From assembly GCA_003151475.1 (NCBI GenBank), contig PLXQ01000018.1:117928-153446 (forward strand): a stretch of DNA of 35,519 bases. The letters run 5' to 3'. The DNA comes from Acidimicrobiaceae bacterium. GTDB taxonomy: Bacteria; Actinomycetota; Acidimicrobiia; Acidimicrobiales; UBA8190. Below, piece after piece: positions 1 to 7,799 of the stretch. Position 1 is the stretch's first letter. Every line of letters starts with the position of its first letter. A model generated the notes under the pieces. It saw only the letters and a list, made by a program, of their open reading frames with translations, was not told the origin of the DNA and made no database searches. Both the position numbers and the translations under genes were made by a program.

Positions 1-905
1 TGGCGGGCATGGTGGAGCGCCTCCTCGAAGGCGGCGCGTGCGACACCGACGGCGACGTTGGAGATCACCGAGCTCGTCAGGCACAGCAGCTGGTCGCCGA
101 AGGCCGGGTAAAAGGGACCGGGCGGGACGAGCACATTGCGTTGCGGCACGAAGACATCGTCGAAGAACAACTCGCCCTGGGGATCGTCCCGCACGCCGAG
201 CATGTCGGCAGGAGGGCCTCGACGCACTCCGGAATTGTCGAGGGGGACGATGGCGAAGAGGCTGTGGAACAGGTCGCCGTCACGGCCGGCCTGGGCGTGG
301 ACGGCCGCATGGGTGGCGATCGGGCCCGAGCTCACCCATGCCGACTTCTGGCCCCGCAACACCCAGCCGCCGTCACGCGGCTCGGCCACCAGCTGGGCCC
401 GGCCGTAGGTTGGAGCGTCGCCGTCGCGCACCCCGATGAAGTCGCTCCCGTGATCCGGCTCGGTGATCGCCCAACACCCGTGGAAGGCACCCGTCTCGTC
501 CTCGACCCACGGCACCATGAGCTCGGCCTGCAGCTCCGGGCTCCCGAACCGGGACATGGTGATCACCGGGAGCATGTCGACCAAGAAGGCGGTCGCCAGC
601 CCGAGGCTTCCCCAGCCCAGCTCCTCAAGGACTACGGACTGGGCGAGCGGAGAGAGCGGTTCCTCCAGGCCGCCCGCCTCCGCAGGCAGGAAGAACCGGT
701 GATAACCGAGGGACTTCAATGTCGCCATCGTCGTGAAGAAGGGGGACCCGGGGGCGATGCGCTCAGTCGGGCTCATCCGGTCGAGAGCCCACGCCGCCGG
801 CCGGAGTACCTCCACGGCGATCCGGTGGGCCTGCTCTCGCAGTGCCAGTTCGTCTTCCCCCAGCCCCGCCAGATCGAGGAACAGCCCGTCGTTCCCGTGT
901 CCCAT
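1..905 (-). CDS. Acyl-CoA dehydrogenase family protein, C-terminus outside window
   Basis: The minus frame is open from an ATG at 905 to the window edge (301 codons). It reads as an acyl-CoA dehydrogenase, a FAD enzyme that oxidises acyl-CoA thioesters at the alpha-beta bond. The N-terminal helical domain contains LALREQAHRIAVEVLRPAAW and, further on, FLPAEAGGLEEPLSPLAQ. The middle beta domain carries the family signature CWAITEPDHGSDF and then GWVLRGQKSAWVSSGPIATH. A later segment, GELFFDDVFVPQRNVL, leads into the C-terminal helical domain. The catalytic base region and the end lie outside the window, so subfamily and substrate cannot be judged. The start has only a weak ribosome binding site. 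It faces away from the mobile-element debris to its right, so it probably marks the left edge of ordinary chromosome. Confidence 0.9.
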   Translation of the reverse strand, partial: MGHGNDGLFLDLAGLGEDELALREQAHRIAVEVLRPAAWALDRMSPTERIAPGSPFFTTMATLKSLGYHRFFLPAEAGGLEEPLSPLAQSVVLEELGWGSLGLATAFLVDMLPVITMSRFGSPELQAELMVPWVEDETGAFHGCWAITEPDHGSDFIGVRDGDAPTYGRAQLVAEPRDGGWVLRGQKSAWVSSGPIATHAAVHAQAGRDGDLFHSLFAIVPLDNSGVRRGPPADMLGVRDDPQGELFFDDVFVPQRNVLVPPGPFYPAFGDQLLCLTSSVISNVAVGVARAAFEEALHHAR

Positions 906-1004
906 AGGGAGAACCTACGCCGGCGGAACTCGATGTCGTAGGGTACAAAGTCCCGAACCTGCTCTGGCCGAGGTAATGCCGGCTGAACTGCCTTGGGTCT
1001 GATG

Positions 1005-1018
1005 GGCTCTGTTGCATT
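1005..1018. repeat. Terminal inverted repeat of an IS6-family element
   Basis: The bases GGCTCTGTTGCA at 1005-1016 match the well-known outer end of IS6/IS26/IS6100-type elements. They lie about 70 bases beyond the stop codon of the transposase remnant, as expected for this family. The partner repeat at the other end is missing because the element is truncated near 1460. Confidence 0.75.
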
Positions 1019-1084
1019 GTTCGATCGCTTAGCGCGGACCAGCGTTCTTGGGCTCCAACCTTCGGTCAAATTGTTCCTGTGAGT

Positions 1085-1460
1085 TCATCGAATGCTGCCG
1101 GCACTCGGAGATGGTGTGTAGTAGCCGCGGCGAATGTTCTGCAGGAGAGCGTGAATGACCACCCGTGCGGTCCGGTCAGTCTTCAGCCCCCGCATCGGTC
1201 GCAGCCGGGCCTTGAGCTGGCCGTGGTCACATTCGACACGATTGTTCGCGTACTTCTCGGTGTTGTGGAACGCCGCGGGTAACAGCTCATCGATCACATG
1301 CTTCAGGGCCGGGACCCGGTCGGTCACGACCTCGTCCAGTTGACCATACGCGGTCAGCGCGGCAATGATGAACCGACGGGGCGCCATGATGTCACGTCGA
1401 GCCGACACGTACACGTCGACCTGGCCGTGCCCGTCCATTGCCCGGTAGACGTACCAAGGC
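1085..1460 (-). pseudogene. IS6-family DDE transposase, 5'-truncated
   Basis: The readable product begins WYVYRAMDGHGQVDVYVSAR and includes the second catalytic Asp in VVTDRVPA and the catalytic Glu in NNRVECDHGQLKARLRPMRG, followed by the usual basic C-terminus with LLQNIRRGYY. The first catalytic Asp, normally in a DETYVKV-like motif just upstream, is absent, as is the N-terminal helix-turn-helix. About 120 residues remain of roughly 230. With the catalytic triad incomplete it cannot be active. The open frame extends a few codons past the breakpoint (to about 1486) into foreign sequence. Confidence 0.85.
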
Positions 1461-1977
1461 CGCCTACTACCGGGCCACGGTGTCACTGGCTCCGCCAGGG
1501 CCGCACGGGGCCGCCGGTCGGGGTTCGGTCACCTTCACCGACAACGGGGTGGCCGTGGTCCACTGCGTCGATCGGCCGATCTCGGGCGCCGGTAAAGCCA
1601 GCTGCAAGGAAGAGCCACGACCGGGCGGCGACCACGCCATCAGCGCCGTCTACAGCGGAAGCGCCACCCTGTCCTCGCCCAGCGACACCGTGAACGAGAC
1701 GTTCGACCAGAAGCCCACCTTCGCCAACCCCCGCACCGCCTTTGTGGCCGTCAACACGCCGCTGTCCTTCACGGTCACCGCCGTCGGCTTTCCGGCCCCG
1801 GGTCCGTTGACCGAGACCCAACCCGTGCCCTCATGGCTCACCATCACCTTCGGTGCCAACGGCACGGCCACTCTCACCGGCACGCCCCCCACAGTGGGCG
1901 CCGTGAACCTCGACTTCAGCTCCACGTCGACCAGCGGGACAAAGACCCAGGCGCTGACCATCACCGTGCACAGCTGA
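1460..1977 (+). pseudogene. C-terminal remnant of an Ig-like repeat surface protein
   Basis: The frame encodes beta-sandwich repeat features: YRATVSLAPPG, GSVTFTDNGVAVV and HAISAVYSGSATLSSPSDTV form one bacterial Ig-like repeat, and a second domain has VNTPLSFTVTAVGFPAPG, WLTITFGANGTATLTGTPP and LTITVHS before the TGA. Such domains are stalk or adhesion modules of exported proteins. There is no signal peptide, no native start and no obvious ribosome binding site, because the 5' part has been replaced by the IS6 fragment. The only upstream ATG in frame (1438) is inside the insertion sequence. Most likely a dead fragment of a much larger gene. Confidence 0.7.
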
Positions 1978-2098
1978 TCAGAGCGCCCTGCAGCCCCAGG
2001 GTGGCACCGCCGTCGACCACCAGGGCGTGACTGGGGGTCTCGAAGGCCAGCACCACCTGGCAACGATGAGTGATACTGCCGATCGGTAGCTTGCACTG

Positions 2099-2359
2099 GT
2101 GCCCCGCATTTCCGAGTTTTACGGTATCGCCATCTACATGTACTGGAAGGACCACGGGACCGCCCACGTCCACGCTTTCTACTCTGGCGACGAGGCCCTG
2201 GTGAGGATCAGCGACGGCACCATCATGGCGGGAGCACTTCCCCAAATTGCCGCTCGTCTGGTTCGAGATTGGGTGGCGCTGCGACAAGCGGAACTTGTCG
2301 CCGACTGGGAACGGGCGCAGGTCCCGGAAGCCCTTCTTCCGATCGAAGGTCTTCGGTAA
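2099..2359 (+). CDS. DUF4160 domain protein
   Basis: An 86-residue protein from a GTG start. It opens PRISEFYGIAIYMYWKDHG and continues HVHAFYSGDEALVRISDGTI, then ALPQIAARLVRDWVALRQAE, LVADWERAQ and a short C-terminal tail. This is the DUF4160 pattern: FYGI, a MY.. DH..PHxH-type motif, then a helical half. The family's biochemical role is not established; members are typically small, mobile and next to a DUF2442 gene, and are often suspected to be toxin-antitoxin-like. The stop is three bases before the next gene's start, so the two are surely co-transcribed. Base composition is lower in GC than the core block to the right, fitting an acquired pair. Confidence 0.85.
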   Translation: MPRISEFYGIAIYMYWKDHGTAHVHAFYSGDEALVRISDGTIMAGALPQIAARLVRDWVALRQAELVADWERAQVPEALLPIEGLR

Positions 2360-2362
2360 ACT

Positions 2363-2668
2363 GTGAAAATGACTTCGCTAGCCCGGGTTGCGCAGGTTGA
2401 ACCGTTGGGAGACCTCCGACTCCGCCTAACTTTCACTGACGGCCTCGTCCGGGAGCTCGATTTTGAGGATGCCCTCAGTGGGAGTCTCTTCGACCAGCTG
2501 AGGGAACCGTCCTACTTTTCTCAGGTGGCAGTTGATCCCACTACTGGCACGGTCACGTGGCCAAATGAGATCGACTTTGACCCGGATGTGCTTCATGGTG
2601 ATCATCCGCCGGCGAGCGGTCACGGTCCACGGTTGATCAGCGAACATCACCTGCGTGCGACAGGCTGA
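2363..2668 (+). CDS. DUF2442 domain protein
   Basis: A 101-residue protein starting GTG at 2363 (an ATG at 2369 is an alternative). The DUF2442 hallmarks are visible: LRLTFTDGLVRELDFEDAL, then LFDQLREPSYFSQVAVDPTT and TVTWPNEIDFDPDVLHGD. The last 20 or so residues after HGD do not look like the family and may be read-through into unrelated sequence created by recombination; the tRNA-like repeat begins 30 bases after the stop. It forms a two-gene unit with the DUF4160 gene. The partner role, for example as antitoxin or DNA-binding member, is an inference from the usual pairing and not visible in the sequence. Confidence 0.85.
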   Translation: MKMTSLARVAQVEPLGDLRLRLTFTDGLVRELDFEDALSGSLFDQLREPSYFSQVAVDPTTGTVTWPNEIDFDPDVLHGDHPPASGHGPRLISEHHLRATG

Positions 2669-2697
2669 CAGGCTGGGTTCACGCCAAGACGAACCGG

Positions 2698-2724
2698 TGT
2701 CGGAGAGGGGACTTGAACTCCGAC
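2698..2724 (-). repeat. tRNA-Leu 3'-end copy A (att-like), with 5' acceptor sequence joined
   Basis: Bases 2698-2718 are identical over 21 positions to 7781-7801, the 3' end of tRNA-Leu (discriminator base, acceptor strand, half of the T arm), in the same orientation. The next bases, CTCCGAC (2718-2724), equal the complement of the tRNA 5' acceptor strand, so GTCGGAG and CTCCGAC form a perfect 7-bp inverted repeat around 12 bases. The copy thus looks like a tRNA gene with its centre deleted, or an att core. The flanking region 2669-2967 holds no gene that I can support. Confidence 0.75.
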
Positions 2725-2967
2725 CAAGGCGCTGTCGCCGACAGCCAGTCGATGCCGTTTTGCCTGGCCGGGTCCGCTGTCCCCGCTCCCCCGCTCCTGA
2801 CTCCTGACACCTCATGACGGCCGGTTATGGATCGTGCGTTAGAAGAGCGTTAGAACTCGGGAGTCCTCCCGCCGGGCGTCCACGCTTCCCGAATGATGGA
2901 ACGGACAAGTCCGTGGGCCGAGCCAATCTTGCGCGGCCGAACCCGGCCACTGAGACATTGAATCTCG

Positions 2968-3732
2968 TCAGGGAAGGCCGACAGGTGTCTTGCCATCCAC
3001 GGTCAGATTGGTGTAAGTCATGCTGGAACCTGGGGCCAGATGCCCGACGAACCATCCACTGCGTCCGGTCGTGGGAACGCCAGCCGGAATGCTGGCCTCT
3101 CCACCTTGACTGGTGCTCCCCCACTTCGGTCGCTGCTTGTCTTTCGTCCACACGACGAATTGGACGAGATTGGTGGCCCGGACGGTCCGGACACACATAC
3201 TGAGGGGGTATACCTCGGGTTGTTCAGGAAGGCTGGGCACGATCGTAGAGCCGAATTGAGTGAAGGGACTCGCCGGGTTTGCTGCCATGTTCCACACATG
3301 AAAGTTGAACACATCGAAGCCATCCAACCAGATGTTGCGGGTCACTGTGATCGCGGTCACGATCCCGTTCCTCGAGGTATGTAGTCGGACGACGATTCCC
3401 TGCTGGTCGATGCCTTCCCCGCTGGCGAACGTGGCACACACCGTCGGATCGGCTTCCTCGTGTCCTTGGCGCGCCCAAAAGAACTCACGGTTGTCTGGCC
3501 CGCTCGATTTTGGAGCCGTCACAACGACCGTACCGGGAGACGGATTGGAGTAGGAGTATCCGGTACAGTCCGGTGTGACACGAACGGTGCACGTCGACAG
3601 GCTTCCGGAGAGAGTCCCACTGCCAGAGAGAGTCCCACTGCCAGTAGACGCCACCTGAGCGCCGCATGCCATCAACCCGAGTGCGGCCGCCACCAGCGTC
3701 GTGACTGCCGCTTTACGGCTCCTACTTAGCAT
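2968..3732 (-). CDS. Putative secreted lipoprotein, unknown function
   Basis: From the ATG at 3732 the product is 254 residues. It begins MLSRSRKAAVTTLVAAALG, a basic N-terminus and hydrophobic stretch, followed by LMACG, a plausible lipobox with the lipidated Cys near residue 23. An upstream in-frame start at 3780 would spoil the signal peptide, so I prefer 3732. After a Ser/Gly/Thr linker the body has regularly spaced beta-type segments (NPSPGTVVVTAPKSSGPDN, NGIVTAITVTRNIWLDGF, WNMAANPASPFTQFGS, LVQFVVWTKDKQRPKW) and ends with LAPGSSMTYTNLTVDGKTPV. I do not recognise the family. Base composition is lower in GC than the core genes, in line with an island location. Confidence 0.65.
   Translation of the reverse strand: MLSRSRKAAVTTLVAAALGLMACGAQVASTGSGTLSGSGTLSGSLSTCTVRVTPDCTGYSYSNPSPGTVVVTAPKSSGPDNREFFWARQGHEEADPTVCATFASGEGIDQQGIVVRLHTSRNGIVTAITVTRNIWLDGFDVFNFHVWNMAANPASPFTQFGSTIVPSLPEQPEVYPLSMCVRTVRATNLVQFVVWTKDKQRPKWGSTSQGGEASIPAGVPTTGRSGWFVGHLAPGSSMTYTNLTVDGKTPVGLP
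3608..3643. repeat. Two perfect 18-bp tandem repeats inside the lipoprotein gene
   Basis: The 18-bp unit gagagagtcccactgcca occurs twice without mismatch. It encodes the repeated Ser-Gly-Thr-Leu linker after the lipidation site. The repeat length is a multiple of three, so slippage would lengthen or shorten the linker without breaking the frame. Confidence 0.9.
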
Positions 3733-4766
3733 TTTGGCGCCGTGCACTGGTCTGGGTCCCATCCGTAACCTCCCGCCCAACGTACGTTCGCTGGTGCGCC
3801 ATCCGGCAGGGCCAAAGGTCCCGAGTCACCTCTCGATTGAATCGGACTGGCTGGGCCCGCGATGGGCACGCCAACGAAAGCGGCCATGGTCGCGGGCGGC
3901 GCTTCAGGTGCTGCGCGGCCCGTTCTTCCTGTCTCCGATGTCGCCAAGCCCAAGGTCGACTCGCCGCCCAGGCGTTTCGGCACTACCCCAGGCTCTATCA
4001 CCCTGATTCGCTACCGGGCGGGTCGCCAACGACACCCAGCGGCTGGTAGAGCCGCCGCCGTGTCACTAGCAACTATACCCAGATCACCAACCGAATCGCC
4101 CTCAGAAGGCGTGGCGTACTCATCTTCGGTGAAAAGGCGTGACGGCGCGCAACACGGTGATCAGAAGAATGTGAGAAACGGCGCTCTTTTCGACGAGCGA
4201 CACGCATTTAGCTGGGGATAGGGCGTGTCGGAGAGGGGTTTGCGACCATAAGCACACCGGCCACCTGGAGGACTGAATGGGCTGCCTGAGTCCCTGGTCT
4301 GCCGCCATGTGCACACCGGCCTACGGGCCCGACGGCCGTCACGGTACCGACGCCACGGGCTCGGGTTGCTCCGTAGTCCGGCCGAATGCTCAGCCTCTGA
4401 TCCGACCCTCGTCCCCGATCGGAGCTTGCTCGGGGAAATCGAGCCGGTCGAGTAAAGGACTTCGGGAGGCGACGTCTGAAGCATCGGCCCCCAGACAAAG
4501 CCCCAGATATAGCCAAACGCTCCATCCGAGGGCCACTCCATTTCATCGCGCCAAACCATAGATCCGGGCAGCATCGAGCCAGCGTTGACATCCACTCCGT
4601 GAGCTTCCTCGTGTTGGTGGTGCCTGGCAATCACGGTGTTGGGGGTGCGTCATAGTTATCATCGCTACCGTGTCGCGCGAGTCGGGATCGTAACGGCGGG
4701 TGCTGGTGCCGCCGTGAATAGCAGGCACCCGATGCACTATAGGGATACCGCGAGCACGGCTCGAAA
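3733..4766. other. Gene-poor stretch of the island
   Basis: About 1 kb without a gene I can defend. It contains tRNA-Leu 3'-end copy B and two partial copies of a gcacaccggcc motif (near 4252 and 4311). A minus-strand open frame at 4161-4634 starts in a protein-like way (MIARHHQHEEAHGVDVNAGS, then MEWPSDGAFGYIWGFVWGP) but becomes arginine-rich and irregular, and runs through the tRNA-like copy. It could be a decayed gene fused to recombined sequence. I do not recognise it. Confidence 0.5.
4223..4238 (-). repeat. tRNA-Leu 3'-end copy B (att-like)
   Basis: Sixteen bases are identical to 7778-7793, which cover the last part of tRNA-Leu plus three bases beyond its 3' end, in the same orientation. 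Read on the minus strand the similarity continues imperfectly into the T arm (about 17 of 22 positions). It fits a second, more decayed attachment-site copy. Confidence 0.6.
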
Positions 4767-6485
4767 GTGAACCTGCCTGGAGCGCACCGCACTCTTCCTA
4801 GGGCCGCGCGCGCAAAGAAGGCTACGCAGCTGTCCGCCCGTGTCTCGAGCCACCTCGTCGCGGAAGCGCCCTTCCTAGTCATAGGGGTGGTCCAGAGCCT
4901 GGGGGGGTGGAGAGCTAGCCAGGACGACGCCGTGATAGCGATCAGGTCCTGGGGGGTCTTCACGGCTCGTCCGCCTCTGTTGGGACAGTTCACTCAAGCC
5001 ACCGGCTGCGCAGGCCAGACCGCACATGCCCCCGGGCCGCTTCTCTACTGGATGCTCGCGCTGCCGGTCCGCGTCGATCCCATCCACGGGATCGTGTGGG
5101 GGGCGGCGATCTGGGCGGCCATAGCGATGGTGCTGTGCGTGGAGTCGGCGTGGGCGGTGAGAGGCACCACAGGTGCCTTGGCGGTAGGTGTGTTCGCGGT
5201 CGTGCTCGTGTCCACCCAGCGGGCCGCGGTGGTGAACGTGGAGTGGAATCCCTACTTCGCGATGCTCTGGTTCGCGGCCTCCTGCATGATCGCCTGGAGA
5301 GTGGGGAGGGGAGGGCTTCGGTGGTGGCCTGTGCTGGTGGTCTCTGCGTCGGTTGCGGCACAGAGCCACCTTGAGTTCACGCTTCCTTCGCTCGTGCTTG
5401 TGGTGGTCGCCCCAGCGCTCGGGATCGCCTCGCGGCGCTTGCGGAGGGACTCGGGGACCCGGGGGATACGGTGGCCCGTGTGGTCGGTAACCGGGGTCGG
5501 TCTCGGCGCGGCGCTCTGGGCGGCACCATTGTGGCAGGAGGCGTCGGGACACCCGGGGAACATGAGCCTGCTTCTCCATTGCGTATCCGGTCGTCACGTA
5601 ATAGGCAGCCGGTTCGCTTTCCATTTGCTCGCGTGGGCGGTGGTGCCGCCTCCGCTGTGGTTCCACACCTCCGAAACCGTCGCGTCGCAGCTATTCCGCG
5701 ACAGGGGGTCTCCGCCTGCCGGGGCCGGAGTGGCGGTGCTCGTGGTGCTGGCAGCAGTCGCCCTGGTGAGCTGGCGAGCTCACCGCGGGGACCTCGCTGT
5801 CCTGAGCACGCTCGGGTTGCTGGTGGGCGGGGCGGTGGTGTGGGACCTGTCGCGCCAGCCGTTGAGCGGCGTGTTGGAATTGGTCTACCTGGATTCGGTG
5901 TTCTGGCCGATCGGGATGCTGGTGTGGGGGGTGGCGGCCCTGGGAGTGCGCGAAGTGGTGGCATACGCACTCGCCGAGGTCGCTTTACGCCGGGCGCGAG
6001 GAGTGCCGCCGGAGAACGACGCGGCAGCGCCAACCCGAGCTGCCCGCACCTACAGGTTGTGGGGAGAGCGATGCCGTCGGCGCGCGGGAACGCATTCTTG
6101 GACCTGGGCTGCTGCGGTCTGTGTGGCTGTATCAGGGTTGATCACGACGATCGCGCTGGGTCGGGGGACCATGTCGAGCGCCAACCGCGCTGCGGTCGGC
6201 AGCAGCACCTACTCGGCCGTGGTCATCGGTGCGAGGGTGGCCGAGCATCTGGTTCCACATGGCCCGCTCAAGATCTGGGTGTCTGCGCCCAGCGGTGACG
6301 AGGCGTACTCGCTTCTCTTCGGGACCATCTGGGTGCTCGTGAGCGAGGGCCGCCAGGCGAGCACGCCGGGCCCCTTCGAGCGCTTGATCGATCCTCCGGC
6401 TCACGCTGTCAAAGGCGAACCGCAGGTCGACATCACGGTCGGTCCCAGCGGGAAAGTTGTGGGCGCGCGACTGGCGAAAGGGTGA
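4767..6485 (+). CDS. Polytopic membrane protein, GT-C glycosyltransferase-like
   Basis: A 572-residue protein from a GTG start. A short basic N-terminus is followed by a first membrane segment and then ASQDDAVIAIRSWGVFTARP and LLGQFTQATG. A paired acidic motif in the first extracytoplasmic loop, followed by roughly ten hydrophobic segments, is the layout of GT-C enzymes that move sugars from lipid-phosphate donors outside the membrane. Hydrophobic segments include GIVWGAAIWAAIAMVLCVE, TGALAVGVFAVVLVS and PVLVVSASVAAQSHLEF, with more around 320-400 and one near 450. A soluble C-terminal tail of about 110 residues follows. Substrate and acceptor are unknown, and membership of GT-C is inferred from layout and not from a specific signature. 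It is the only intact long gene in the island. Confidence 0.6.
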   Translation: MNLPGAHRTLPRAARAKKATQLSARVSSHLVAEAPFLVIGVVQSLGGWRASQDDAVIAIRSWGVFTARPPLLGQFTQATGCAGQTAHAPGPLLYWMLALPVRVDPIHGIVWGAAIWAAIAMVLCVESAWAVRGTTGALAVGVFAVVLVSTQRAAVVNVEWNPYFAMLWFAASCMIAWRVGRGGLRWWPVLVVSASVAAQSHLEFTLPSLVLVVVAPALGIASRRLRRDSGTRGIRWPVWSVTGVGLGAALWAAPLWQEASGHPGNMSLLLHCVSGRHVIGSRFAFHLLAWAVVPPPLWFHTSETVASQLFRDRGSPPAGAGVAVLVVLAAVALVSWRAHRGDLAVLSTLGLLVGGAVVWDLSRQPLSGVLELVYLDSVFWPIGMLVWGVAALGVREVVAYALAEVALRRARGVPPENDAAAPTRAARTYRLWGERCRRRAGTHSWTWAAAVCVAVSGLITTIALGRGTMSSANRAAVGSSTYSAVVIGARVAEHLVPHGPLKIWVSAPSGDEAYSLLFGTIWVLVSEGRQASTPGPFERLIDPPAHAVKGEPQVDITVGPSGKVVGARLAKG

Positions 6486-6520
6486 CGAGCTGTTCCCCAG
6501 CTAGTAGGCGGGGAACTCGC
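6484..6520 (+). terminator. Hairpin just after the GT-C-like gene
   Basis: GTTCCCC (6492-6498) pairs with GGGGAAC (6510-6516), and the outer bases CGAG (6486-6489) and CTCG (6516-6519) extend the stem past a bulge. It begins at the stop codon of the upstream gene. There is no T-run, which is common for terminators in GC-rich actinobacteria, so this is only a candidate. Confidence 0.4.
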
Positions 6521-6752
6521 CAAGACACAGCCCGGCGCGGAACTCCTTCGAACCGGCGAGGGTGGCCAGGTCTACATTCTGACGTTGACTCCAGTTCCGT
6601 CTGACTTGAAGCCACGACCTCGAAAGCAGCGGTGCACCTTGGAGATCAATTGGGGCCAAAGGCGACAGGACGACGGTACGCTGGCCTAGGTATACCGAGC
6701 TATCAACAAGCAAACCAATACGTACGTCGAATCCGTCGTTCGCTCTGGAGGA

Positions 6753-7289
6753 TTACCGACCGGCATCCTCGGAAATAGGGCTCGCCTCTATCTCAGCCGT
6801 CGGTGAAGCCAGCTCCTGCTCCAGCCGTCTGATCTCAGCCTCCACCATGTCCTCGGTGATGACTCCGACGCGGAACTTGGTCGGCGCGTCAAGCCCGCAC
6901 AGGCGCGTTCGCCGTTCCTGAACCCGAATAAGACCGAACGCAGCTTGGACACCTGGGCGATCGTCGAGAAGGGGTCTGCCCTGGTCTATGACGACGTGAC
7001 CGTGGTCCACCCGGAGACGCTCCCAGATCATCACGGCGAGCAGGTAGCGCTCGATACGGTCGAGCTTGGCGAGCTCGGACTTCTTCAGTTCGATGATGTC
7101 CTCAGTGGGTATCAGAGTCGCGCCGCGCATTACCGACTCGCAAGCCGCCGATTCAGCGATGCCGAGTTCGGCCCCGATCTGCGCGTAGGTGAGTGAGGCC
7201 GTTCGCAGTTCCCACGCTCTCTTGTCCCGTTCGACGGTGAAGGCGGAGCGCACGGCTCGCGTTCCCGACCGAGTACGCCGGGGCAGCAC
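6753..7289 (-). CDS. Helix-turn-helix protein of phage or mobile-element type
   Basis: A 178-residue frame. Residues about 25-50 read RAWELRTASLTYAQIGAELG followed by IAESAACESVMRG, a helix-turn-helix typical of small terminase-like or recombination-associated DNA-binding proteins. The second half has LAKLDRIERYLLAVMIWERL, GRPLLDDRPGVQAAFGLIRV and RTRLCGLDAPTKFRVGVITE, a pattern I associate with actinobacterial prophage genes in which the protein pairs a DNA-binding head with a helical, oligomerising tail. The annotated ATG (7289) has an arginine-rich leader that may not be native. The gene abuts the recombinase remnant head to head, so both may come from one integrated element. Confidence 0.6.
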   Translation of the reverse strand: MLPRRTRSGTRAVRSAFTVERDKRAWELRTASLTYAQIGAELGIAESAACESVMRGATLIPTEDIIELKKSELAKLDRIERYLLAVMIWERLRVDHGHVVIDQGRPLLDDRPGVQAAFGLIRVQERRTRLCGLDAPTKFRVGVITEDMVEAEIRRLEQELASPTAEIEASPISEDAGR

Positions 7290-7329
7290 GCAAGCATGAG
7301 CGCTGGATGGACCTCCGGGAGGCCGACAT

Positions 7330-7799
7330 CACGGCGGCGTCGACGCCTGGCTCCTCAGCCTCTTCGACCCCGAGAACCTCGACGGCGCCGTCGCCGCTCT
7401 GACGGCGGCCCAAGAGCCCGACGGAGCCATCGCGGCACGGGCCGAAGCGGCGAAGCGGAAGGTCGCCGACTGCGATAGCCGTCTGGCGTGGTACCGGAAG
7501 GCGTTGGAGAAGGGCGAGGCCGAGATACGAGCTCTCGGGGCTCTCAGCGAAAGGTGTTGCAGGCCCTGGCTGGTGCCACCGCCGAGCAACGAGCGGCCAT
7601 CTATTGCCACATGATGGGCCTCCGCATCACATACCACGCAGAGCGCAACTCAATCTCGATCGAGTCACGCCCCGCATCTACCGGGTGTGTGTCGGGTGAC
7701 GGCGAATCTGGCGTCCAAAACACCAAGATTTCGGAGAAGAACCTGGTCGCGACCAAGAAGCGCGCGTGTATTCAGGTGCGTGTCGGAGAGGGGACTTGA
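7330..7799 (+). pseudogene. C-terminal remnant of a large serine recombinase (integrase)
   Basis: Two frames carry consecutive parts of one family. The first has VDAWLLSLFDPENLDGAVAA followed by LTAAQEPDGAIAARAEAAKR and KVADCDSRLAWYRKALEKGE, the coiled-coil region of actinobacterial large serine recombinases. After about 7540 the similarity jumps frame to RKVLQALAGATAEQRAAIYC and MMGLRITYHAERNSISIESR, the typical end of these enzymes. About 35 residues seem to be missing at the junction, and the catalytic N-terminal domain and zinc region are absent. The final frame stops at 7797-7799, inside the 3' end of tRNA-Leu, which suggests that the gene entered with the integration event. Confidence 0.7.

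Larger units (their letters stand above)
1005..1460 (-). mobile_element. Truncated IS6-family insertion sequence
   Basis: The segment keeps one terminal inverted repeat (at 1005) and the 3' half of the transposase gene. Around 1455-1470 the sequence switches from transposase coding on the minus strand to Ig-like repeat coding on the plus strand, so the element's left half is gone. The break is estimated from where each protein stops resembling its family, so it is accurate only to some tens of bases. Confidence 0.8.

Noticed and set aside
1979..2080. Minus-strand peptide ALVVDGGATLGLQGALIS resembling the end of a short-chain dehydrogenase
   Set aside because: Only about 30 residues look suggestive, with no upstream Rossmann part; it may be gene debris, but the similarity is too short to call.
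3726..4001. Minus-strand 91-codon open frame overlapping the lipoprotein start
   Set aside because: Rich in Pro, Gly and Ala without a domain or ribosome binding site, and it overlaps a better gene.
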